From: Actinomycetota bacterium
GTDB lineage: Bacteria; Actinomycetota; Thermoleophilia; Solirubrobacterales; Solirubrobacteraceae
Assembly (NCBI GenBank): GCA_005788585.1
Contig: SYBY01000245.1
Coordinates: forward strand, 1 to 6,627
DNA: 6,627 nucleotides
Direction of reading: 5' to 3'
In this document: piece after piece, positions 1-5,165 of the stretch
Numbering within the stretch: position 1 is the first letter of the stretch
Layout: every line of letters starts with the position of its first letter
Program-made: the position numbers and the translations under genes
Notes under the pieces: generated by a model
Told to the model about the DNA's origin: nothing
Database searches by the model: none
What the model saw: the letters and a program-made list of their open reading frames with translations, nothing else

Positions 1-1977
1 CTTGCTGCTCGTGGTGCCGATCGTCGGGTGCAGGGCGTTGCCGTAGCGCTGCTCGCCGGCGGCCACCGTGGCCTCCTTGCCGGACGCGTCGGTCAGCGCG
101 ACGGTGAAGTCCTGCGTGGTCGCCGCCGGGTTCCACTCGCCGTCGGCCCCGCGTGCGGGGTTCCGGGGGTCGAAGTAGTTCACGGCCGCCGCCATCGTCA
201 GCGACTTGAACGCCGTCACGTCACCGTCGGCCGACGGGATCTTCGTCCCGATCGCCGCGGGCTTCTCCCACGCCAGCGCGAGCTGGAGGCCGTAGGACTG
301 GTTGACCGGGCCGCGCTCGCGGACGCCGTCCTGGCCGCCGAGTGTGCCGATCGCCGGCAGCGGGCAGCCCTTCTCCGCGGTCGGGTAGCCGTTCAGGCCG
401 ACCTGCCCGAGCTGGAAGTGCTCGGGCTCGGGGTTGCACCAGTCGAAGCCGCCGGCCGTGGTGGGCGGGGGCGGCTGCACGCCACCGGTCGGCAGGTACG
501 GGTTCGCGAACCCGCCTCCCGTGATGGACGTGCCCAGCGCGCTCTCGGTCAGCGCGTTGTCGTTGCCCGGCGCGATGACGTCGAGCCGCTCGGCCGCGGG
601 GGCGAAGTAGTTCGTCAGCATGCGCTCCTTGCAGTCCATGCGCGGCCCGTTCGTGCCCTGGACGGTGAACTCGCCGGAGCCGGGCGACGTCTCCCGCGGT
701 GGGCCGGTGATGATCTGCGACGGGCAGGCGGCCTCGGACACCGGCAGGCTCGCCGCGTTCGTCGCGGTGCGCTCGCCGGTCATGTACTCGTCGAAGCCGG
801 CCTCACCGCCGACGTAGCGGCGGAAGAACGCGTTCATCGTCGCCAGGCCGATCTTCTCCTGATCGCCCATGAGTGCGGGGTCGCCCGAGCCGCGGTTCGT
901 GCGGGTGTACGTGCCGCCGTCGACCCAGCCGTCGTCCGGGCCGGGGTTCGACCCGTCGGCCGGCCTGTTGCTCAGACCCCCGGACAGGCGGATGTTGTTC
1001 GGCGACGGGATCGAGCACGCGGCGTCGCCGGTGTTCGAGTCCTGGCCGTCGGCCGACCACACGCTGTTGAACCAGTTGTGATTCGTGCCGTGGATGGAGA
1101 ACTGGATCTTCGGGAACGGGTCCCCGTCCTGGACGTACTGGCCGCGCTCGAAGTTCCGGGCGGCCTGCAGGTTGGACACGTCGCCGTCGCAGTGCGGCAG
1201 GATCGAGAGGTACGGCACGCCGTATGGCGCACGCCGCTCGTAGTCGACGCCGGCCAGGTTGATCACGCCGCGCAGCGGGTAGCGCTTGCCCGGCGCGGGC
1301 CGGGTGCGGTTGTAGTCGATGAAGCTCGTGACCGCGTCACCGCCGCGGGAGTGGCCCATCATGCCGATCCGGGTCATGTCGAGCTTGCCGACGAGCCGGT
1401 CGTTGATGCCGTTGGCCCCTTCGTCGGGGAGCGGGGCGGTGTTCGCCTTGTCGAGCATGTCCAGCGCGGCCGCGATGAGCAGGCGGCGCTGATGCATGCC
1501 CTTGCCCTGCTGGCCGTCCTGGAAGGCCATGAGCTGGTCCTGGTCGAGCGACAGCACCGTGTAGCCCCACGTGGCGAGGTTCTCGGCCATGTAGGCGTAG
1601 CCGCGATCGTTGCGCTTGAACGCGGTGCAGTTCGGGGCGCTGCCCGTGTCGCAGCTGCCATGGTTGCCGTGCACGAGCACGATCACTGGCGACGGCGACG
1701 TGCGGTTCGTCGGGTAGTAGAGCGAGCCGCGCAGCTGGAGGGTGACCGCTGCGGCCGAACCGGTGGCGGCGCCGCCCGCGGCGTTGGGCTCCTGGATGTT
1801 GAACGTGCCTGCGGTGAACGGGTCGAGCGTGGTGACGCTGTACCCGCCGCGATCCATGGGATCGGGGGCGGGGTCCTGGGCCTGGGCGGCCGGGGGCACG
1901 AGGGCGAACAGGGCGCCCAGCAGCAGCAGGAACGGCAGCGCTCGGAGGCGCGAACCTGGGGTGTCTGTGGTCTTCAC
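1..1977 (-). CDS. Secreted alpha/beta-hydrolase (serine esterase/lipase-like), 3' end beyond window
   Basis: The minus strand is open from a GTG at 1977-1975 to the window edge: 659 codons, no stop, so the C-terminus is missing. The GTG has GGAG five bases upstream and begins a clear Sec signal peptide: basic start (R10, R12), hydrophobic core LPFLLLLGALFALV, likely cleavage after AQA at residue 33. Residues about 78-310 and 370-400 look like an alpha/beta-hydrolase fold. HGN at 103-105 is the probable oxyanion-hole loop, GHSRGG at 208-213 is the nucleophile elbow (Ser210), CDGDV at 263-267 offers the acid (Asp264 or Asp266), and GTNHNWFN at 297-304 offers His300. From memory, actinobacterial secreted hydrolases share the CDGDV and NHN patterns. 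Residues about 420-659 form a Cys-containing, beta-rich extension with a proline-rich stretch near 501-505, perhaps a binding domain. The substrate is unknown; ester hydrolysis outside the cell is inferred. It is divergent from the beta-helix gene. Confidence 0.9.
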   Translation of the reverse strand, partial: MKTTDTPGSRLRALPFLLLLGALFALVPPAAQAQDPAPDPMDRGGYSVTTLDPFTAGTFNIQEPNAAGGAATGSAAAVTLQLRGSLYYPTNRTSPSPVIVLVHGNHGSCDTGSAPNCTAFKRNDRGYAYMAENLATWGYTVLSLDQDQLMAFQDGQQGKGMHQRRLLIAAALDMLDKANTAPLPDEGANGINDRLVGKLDMTRIGMMGHSRGGDAVTSFIDYNRTRPAPGKRYPLRGVINLAGVDYERRAPYGVPYLSILPHCDGDVSNLQAARNFERGQYVQDGDPFPKIQFSIHGTNHNWFNSVWSADGQDSNTGDAACSIPSPNNIRLSGGLSNRPADGSNPGPDDGWVDGGTYTRTNRGSGDPALMGDQEKIGLATMNAFFRRYVGGEAGFDEYMTGERTATNAASLPVSEAACPSQIITGPPRETSPGSGEFTVQGTNGPRMDCKERMLTNYFAPAAERLDVIAPGNDNALTESALGTSITGGGFANPYLPTGGVQPPPPTTAGGFDWCNPEPEHFQLGQVGLNGYPTAEKGCPLPAIGTLGGQDGVRERGPVNQSYGLQLALAWEKPAAIGTKIPSADGDVTAFKSLTMAAAVNYFDPRNPARGADGEWNPAATTQDFTVALTDASGKEATVAAGEQRYGNALHPTIGTTSSK

Positions 1978-1980
1978 CGG

Positions 1981-1986
1981 ATCTCC
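1981..1986 (-). promoter_or_regulatory. Ribosome binding site of the secreted hydrolase
   Basis: On the minus strand GGAGAT is read here, with the GGAG core at 1986-1983 and five bases before the GTG at 1977. It supports GTG as the start, which also puts the signal peptide at the very N-terminus. The frame stays open further upstream, but no start there combines such a site with a leader peptide. Confidence 0.65.
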
Positions 1987-2225
1987 GGGGTGGGGTGTGG
2001 AACGGTGGAGCACTCCACGGACCCGCGTGCCGGCGAAGTCTGCGCGTCGTACTTCTCAGGCTCGCCGTGACGGTCCTACGCCATGCGGAACGGCCCTCCC
2101 GCCGAGTACGGGAAGGACGCTGCGGCCCCAAGCGGGGACGAGCGACCGGAACCCTAGGCAAGCGGAAGCCGGTCCGGATAGGACCGAACGTCAAAACCTG
2201 GCGGGGGCAGAACTGGACTGGTTGT

Positions 2226-2243
2226 CGAATCCCCTGGGATTCG
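2226..2243. promoter_or_regulatory. 18-bp dyad, candidate operator
   Basis: Perfect 8-bp arms CGAATCCC and GGGATTCG flank a 2-bp CT centre. A third partial arm, TCGAAT, follows at 2247-2252. A compact dyad in the middle of a divergent promoter region, 141 bp from one start codon and about 249 bp from the other, fits a homodimeric repressor or activator site. The arms meet almost head to head, which would make a poor RNA hairpin (2-nt loop) and favours a DNA-binding role. The regulator is unknown. Confidence 0.45.
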
Positions 2244-2298
2244 CTCTCGAATACGGTCCGTCGCCGACCGACTGTGGGTGCCGACGCAGCGGGCGAGA

Positions 2299-2346
2299 GG
2301 CGTGGTCCGAGACACCACGCCACCGGTTTCCGTGGCCGATCCGGCC
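2299..2346 (+). other. Two stem-loops in the probable 5' leader of the beta-helix gene
   Basis: The first hairpin has perfect 8-bp arms GGCGTGGT (2299-2306) and ACCACGCC (2314-2321) around a 7-nt loop. The second has 5-bp arms GGCCG (2334-2338) and CGGCC (2342-2346) around a 3-nt loop. Both lie 38-85 bases before the ATG at 2384. If transcription starts upstream of 2299 they would fold in the leader mRNA. No T-run follows, so they do not look like a classical intrinsic terminator. The role is unknown. Confidence 0.4.
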
Positions 2347-2383
2347 GCGGGCTCATCCCTTCTCCACGAGGTACCCGCTCCAC

Positions 2384-4441
2384 ATGGCACAGCCCACACT
2401 CCGCCACGCGCTCTGCGTGACGCTGGCCCTCATGGCCGCGCCAGCCAGCGCGTCGGCATCGACCATCACGGTCGATGACGACAAGGCTCAGTGTCCCAAC
2501 GCGTCGTTCACGTCGATCCAGTCCGCGATCGACCAGGCCGCCCCCTGGGACACCATCATCATCTGCGACGGCATCTACCGCGAACGCTCGGTGCCGCTCA
2601 ACAACCCGACGCAGAACCCCTCGCAGGCCGGGTCGAAGAACGGCCTGACGATCAGCAAGCCGCTGACGCTCAAGGGCGCCGGTCCGGACAAGGTCTGGAT
2701 CATGCCCGACGTCGAAGACGGCGGCACGCTGGCCGGCACCGCGCCGTTCCTGCGGGATGGCGGCGGCAACGTCATCAGCGTCGTGCGTCAGTCCAACGGC
2801 TCGTCGGACGGCAACGAGAACTTCACGTCGATCTCCGGCGTGACCGTCACCTCCCCGGACGTCTACGCCGAGGCCGGTGTCGCGTTCTTCAACACGGCAG
2901 GCGAGATCAAGAACTCGCAGATCGGCCCGTTCTACCTCCCGAACACCGTCGAGTCGGCGGACCCGCTGGTCAAGCCGTACGGCTGGGGCGTCGTGCAGAC
3001 GAACTCGCTCGTCGGCGCGAGCGAGGCGACGATCCGCCGCGACGTCACCGTCGAGGACAGCTTCGTCACCGGGTACCAGTCCGGCGGGATCCTGTTCGAC
3101 GCGGCGCGCGGCCCGGACGGCGACCCGCTGAACCTGGAACGGTCGGGCATCCTGACGTACGGGTTCGTGAAGAACTCGTGGGTGAAGGGGCGCTTCGTGG
3201 GTGCGTCACAGAACCAGGTCGGTATCCAGTACCGGGCGGGCGCGCGCGGTGCGGTGACCGGCAGCACCATCAGCGACAACCGGTTCTCGACCGCGGCAGC
3301 GAACATGCGGCTGAACTCGGCCGTGCTGCTGTCCGACGCGGGAACGGGCGACGACCCGAGCAACCCGGGGGCGCCGGCGCTCAAGCTCGAGGGCAACTCG
3401 TACGTCCGCAACGGCTTCGCGATCTTCAACGCGAATATCGACTCCACGGCCACGCGGCTGGGGTCGCCGGTGCCGTCGACGGGGGACTGGTTCGGCTGCG
3501 CGACCGGACCGGTGTCGTTCAACTACCCGCCGCCGCCACCGCCTCCGACGGTGCCACAGGGCCCGTCCTCCGCGAACCCGTGTCTGGCGATCACGGGCGT
3601 GGACGCGGATGTGACCCCGGCGCCGAGTGTCACGGTGACGGACTTCCTCACCGCGGCTCCCGCAGAGCTCGTCGTGCCGGTCAAGCCGACTGACGCGGCG
3701 CCGACGGCGGCGATCGTCGATCCGGTGGACGCGACCGTGGTTCCCGTCGGTTCGACCATCGAGCCGATCGTCCGGGCCAAGGACGACATGGGCGTCAAGT
3801 CCGTGTCGCTCTCCGTCGGCGGTGTGCCCGTCGGCACGAAGGGGGCCGGCCCGTACGAGTTCACATGGACGGCCAGCGCCGCCGACGCCGGCAAGACGCT
3901 CCCGGTGGTTGCCACGGTGACGGACTCCGCCGGTCAGACGGCCACGAGCACGATCACCGTGGTCGTGCCCGCGCTGCCGCCCGGACCGCCGGTCGACCCG
4001 CCGGTCGGTCCGCCCGGCCCGGTCGGTCCGCCCGGTCCCGCCGGACCTCCCGGCGGCCCGCCCAGCGGCGGCGCCGGCGACGACGCAGACCCGTCCGTGA
4101 AGATCGGCCCCGGCCGCGCGACGCTGCCGAAGGCCGTCCTCGTCTCGACGAAGACCGGCACGGTGTCACTCGGCACGTTCGTGTGCGACCGCTCCCGTGC
4201 GGTCGTCTGCACGGTCAAGCTCCGTGGCTCCTTCAAGATCGGTGGGAAGTCCTACCGGTACGCGAAGACCGTGCGCGTTGCGCAGGGCAAGACGGTGAAG
4301 CTCACGCTGAAGCTCGGCGGCGCGGCGCGCAAGGCGCTGGACCGCTCGGGTGACGGCGAGCTGACGCTGCGGATCTCCGCGGTGGACCGCACCGGGTTCT
4401 CCGACGGAGAGACGGAGACGATCGACGTCAGCGAGCGGTAG
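2384..4441 (+). CDS. Secreted right-handed beta-helix protein with Ig-like and collagen-like segments
   Basis: The frame is open further upstream, but ATG 2384 (GAGG at 2368-2371, rather distant) starts a signal peptide: MAQPTLRHAL, then a hydrophobic core to about residue 20 and cleavage near ASASAS at 21-26. The product is 685 aa. Residues 27-70 (TITVDDD, CPNASFTSIQSAID, DTIIICDGIYRE) are the usual N-cap of pectate-lyase-fold/parallel beta-helix proteins, and the helix runs to about 360. DWFGCATGP (368-376) resembles the C-terminal WWGCN-type cap. C371 may pair with C400 across a Pro7-containing loop (382-388). Residues about 438-528 form an Ig-like domain. Residues 530-560 are Pro/Gly-rich with five G-X-Y triplets. 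Residues 565-685 form a basic beta domain with C601 and C609. No catalytic motif is recognised, so it may bind or cleave polysaccharide or serve a structural surface role. There is no sortase motif or membrane anchor. Confidence 0.9.
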   Translation: MAQPTLRHALCVTLALMAAPASASASTITVDDDKAQCPNASFTSIQSAIDQAAPWDTIIICDGIYRERSVPLNNPTQNPSQAGSKNGLTISKPLTLKGAGPDKVWIMPDVEDGGTLAGTAPFLRDGGGNVISVVRQSNGSSDGNENFTSISGVTVTSPDVYAEAGVAFFNTAGEIKNSQIGPFYLPNTVESADPLVKPYGWGVVQTNSLVGASEATIRRDVTVEDSFVTGYQSGGILFDAARGPDGDPLNLERSGILTYGFVKNSWVKGRFVGASQNQVGIQYRAGARGAVTGSTISDNRFSTAAANMRLNSAVLLSDAGTGDDPSNPGAPALKLEGNSYVRNGFAIFNANIDSTATRLGSPVPSTGDWFGCATGPVSFNYPPPPPPPTVPQGPSSANPCLAITGVDADVTPAPSVTVTDFLTAAPAELVVPVKPTDAAPTAAIVDPVDATVVPVGSTIEPIVRAKDDMGVKSVSLSVGGVPVGTKGAGPYEFTWTASAADAGKTLPVVATVTDSAGQTATSTITVVVPALPPGPPVDPPVGPPGPVGPPGPAGPPGGPPSGGAGDDADPSVKIGPGRATLPKAVLVSTKTGTVSLGTFVCDRSRAVVCTVKLRGSFKIGGKSYRYAKTVRVAQGKTVKLTLKLGGAARKALDRSGDGELTLRISAVDRTGFSDGETETIDVSER
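4003..4038 (+). repeat. 18-bp tandem repeat coding the collagen-like linker
   Basis: Two adjacent 18-bp units, each beginning GGTCGGTCCGCCCGG, run at 4003-4020 and 4021-4038 and differ only near the end (CCC versus TCC). They encode the repeated VGPPGP hexapeptide inside the Pro/Gly linker of the beta-helix protein. The pattern suggests recent slippage or duplication, so the copy number may vary between strains. Confidence 0.7.
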
Positions 4442-4451
4442 CTCGTGCCCA

Positions 4452-4509
4452 CCCCGCTGAGCGTCACATCGTGGTCGCGCTGGCGACCACTATCGGACGC
4501 TCAGCGGGG
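4452..4509. terminator. Nested double palindrome after the beta-helix gene
   Basis: Outer perfect 13-bp arms CCCCGCTGAGCGT (4452-4464) and ACGCTCAGCGGGG (4497-4509) enclose a second perfect hairpin with 8-bp arms GTGGTCGC (4471-4478) and GCGACCAC (4483-4490) around a GCTG loop. With a 3-nt bulge the outer stem can extend through CCCACC (4448-4453) and GGTGGG (4511-4516). It starts 11 bp after the stop codon at 4439-4441 and ends 38 bp before the antitoxin ATG. A strong GC stem without a T-run fits a factor-assisted or actinobacterial-type terminator or mRNA 3'-end stabiliser. The inner dyad could alternatively be an operator for the toxin-antitoxin genes. Confidence 0.55.
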
Positions 4510-4532
4510 AGGTGGGTGGCTGCATCCCGTAG

Positions 4533-4541
4533 TGGTACCGT
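4533..4541 (+). promoter_or_regulatory. Candidate extended -10 promoter for leaderless toxin-antitoxin mRNA
   Basis: TGG followed by TACCGT (4536-4541) matches an extended -10 (TGN-TANNNT). The hexamer ends six bases before the A of the antitoxin ATG at 4548, the spacing at which transcription would begin on the start codon itself. No Shine-Dalgarno sequence precedes the ATG, which agrees with a leaderless message. I see no good -35 hexamer. The GGTACC palindrome at 4534-4539 overlaps the element and could form part of an autoregulatory operator. Confidence 0.45.
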
Positions 4542-4547
4542 TGTGGG

Positions 4548-4781
4548 ATGAGCAAGCAGATCGCCGTCCGGTTGCCTGACGAGCTCGTCGCCTTTGTCGA
4601 CGGGCTCGTCGCGGCTGGTACCGAGCCCAGCCGGGCAGCGGTCGTCACCCGCGCGCTGGAGCGCGAACGGCGCCGCGCGGTGGCGGCGCGCGACGCGGAG
4701 ATCCTCGCCGCCTCATCGCCTGACCGCGATCTCACCGATCTCGCCGAACACCTGGCGGGCACGCCGATCGATCTCGCCTGA
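4548..4781 (+). CDS. Ribbon-helix-helix antitoxin (MazE-like role), paired with MazF-family toxin
   Basis: This encodes a 77-aa protein. Residues 2-10 (SKQIAVRLP) form the DNA-contacting beta strand typical of the ribbon-helix-helix (CopG/Arc/MetJ) fold. Helix 1 covers about 11-24 (DELVAFVDGLVAAG) and helix 2 about 28-43 (SRAAVVTRALERERRR). Residues 44-77 are charged, probably flexible, and end in acidic and hydrophobic residues, which in this class normally wrap the toxin and block its active site. The immediate downstream toxin gene, with overlapping TGATG stop/start, fixes the role: neutralise MazF and, as a complex, repress the operon. It is not related in fold to E. coli MazE (AbrB-like) but resembles antitoxins of actinobacterial MazF systems. 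Translation probably starts leaderlessly, since no ribosome binding site is visible. Confidence 0.85.
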   Translation: MSKQIAVRLPDELVAFVDGLVAAGTEPSRAAVVTRALERERRRAVAARDAEILAASSPDRDLTDLAEHLAGTPIDLA

Positions 4782-5080
4782 TGCGGCCGATCCACACCGC
4801 GCAGCTCGACAAGGCGCGGCTGGTCCTGGTGCTCACGCGCGAGCTCGTGCGCCCGCATCTCGCCACGGTGACGGTCGCGCCGATCACCACGACCATCCGC
4901 GGCCTGTCGACAGAGGTACCGGTCGGCGCGGTGAACGGGCTCGACGGCCCGTCGGTGGTGCAGTGCGACCACGTGACCACGATGCCCACAGACCGCCTCG
5001 GCCGGCAGGTCGGCGTGTTGCTCGACGCCCAGGAGACGCTGCTCACCGCCGCAATCCGGGCCGCATTCGACCTGGACTGA
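4781..5080 (+). CDS. mazF: MazF/PemK-family endoribonuclease toxin
   Basis: The 99-aa product matches the short actinobacterial branch of the MazF/PemK family, sequence-specific single-strand RNA endonucleases that arrest growth. Visible family features are VLVLTRE (15-21), VAPITTTIRGLSTEVPVG (32-49), SVVQCDHVTTM (58-68) and LGRQVGVL (73-80). By recalled alignment to E. coli MazF, Arg13 matches catalytic Arg29 and Thr36 matches Thr52, so the toxin is probably active. The residue after Arg13 is Leu (family RP is RL here). The N-terminal strand of longer MazF proteins (GDIYWV) is absent, which appears normal for this branch. The start overlaps the antitoxin stop by one base (TGATG) and lacks its own strong ribosome binding site, so translation is probably coupled to the antitoxin. 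The RNA target motif cannot be read from the sequence. Confidence 0.9.
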   Translation: MRPIHTAQLDKARLVLVLTRELVRPHLATVTVAPITTTIRGLSTEVPVGAVNGLDGPSVVQCDHVTTMPTDRLGRQVGVLLDAQETLLTAAIRAAFDLD

Positions 5081-5160
5081 CCGAACGTCGGAAGGTGGTG
5101 GCGCCAGCCGCCACATCTCGACGCTCGGCGCCGCCGGCCGCCACATCTCGACGTTCGGCG
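5081..5160. repeat. Direct plus inverted repeat cluster between convergent genes
   Basis: Two 24-bp direct copies lie at 5107-5130 and 5137-5160 with a 30-bp period. They differ at a single base (C at 5124, T at 5154) and each contains GCCGCCACATCTCGACG. An inverted, partly degenerate copy precedes them: CCGAACGTCG (5081-5090) is the exact reverse complement of CGACGTTCGG (5149-5158), and GTGGCG (5098-5103) complements CGCCAC (5139-5144, also 5109-5114). The block starts one base after the toxin stop and ends just before the stop of the convergent phosphatase gene. It can fold into a long imperfect hairpin and may act as a bidirectional terminator or belong to a dispersed intergenic repeat family. 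Confidence 0.7.
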
Positions 5161-5165
5161 GGGCG

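Larger units (their letters stand above)
1978..2383. other. Divergent intergenic control region (406 bp), no gene seen
   Basis: This gap separates the start codons of two divergently transcribed exported-protein genes and must hold both promoters. I find no ORF with a credible start and protein character. Open frames crossing it are low-complexity shadows. It holds several dyads: GTGGAG/CTCCAC at 2005-2018, CGGTCC/GGACCG at 2170-2186, the 18-bp dyad at 2226-2243, and hairpins at 2299-2346. CGGTCC recurs at 2071, 2170 and 2254, and once inverted at 2181. TTGTCG at 2222-2227 and TACGGT at 2252-2257 resemble -35 and -10 hexamers for the plus strand, but their 24-bp spacing is too long, so I name no promoter. 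A search by eye for common riboswitch cores gave nothing. Confidence 0.6.

Noticed and set aside
28..2070. A 680-codon open frame on the plus strand
   Set aside because: It lies antisense to the secreted hydrolase, whose minus-strand frame has a signal peptide, a catalytic triad and a good ribosome binding site. The plus-strand product is Arg/Val/Ala-rich low-complexity sequence, typical of the mirror frame of a GC-rich gene.
2170..2260. A tRNA-like or riboswitch-like stretch (GGTTGTCGAATCCC resembles a T-arm)
   Set aside because: No acceptor, D or anticodon arms can be built around it. The apparent T-arm is part of the 18-bp DNA dyad.
1742..2383. An N-terminal extension of the beta-helix gene by 214 codons
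   Set aside because: The frame is open by chance. The extension overlaps the divergent hydrolase and would bury the signal peptide that starts at 2384.
1337..2407. A 356-codon minus-strand frame starting inside the beta-helix gene
   Set aside because: It is out of frame with the hydrolase, Arg/Pro-rich and without domain character; a shadow frame.
2491..3693. A 400-codon plus-strand frame inside the beta-helix gene
   Set aside because: Arg/Gly-rich shadow of the true frame, with no start signal or domain.
4548..5080. A novel defence or mobile island around the toxin-antitoxin pair
   Set aside because: Only a standard two-gene module is visible; there is no integrase, transposase, att-like tRNA end or change in base composition.
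4490..5146. Minus-strand frames antisense to the toxin-antitoxin operon
   Set aside because: They are mirror frames of two recognised genes and gain apparent repeats (VEMWR-like) only from the 5107-5160 direct repeats.
5107..5160. A minimal CRISPR array (two repeats)
   Set aside because: Only two 24-bp copies separated by 6 bp, too short for a spacer, with an inverted copy beside them and no cas genes.
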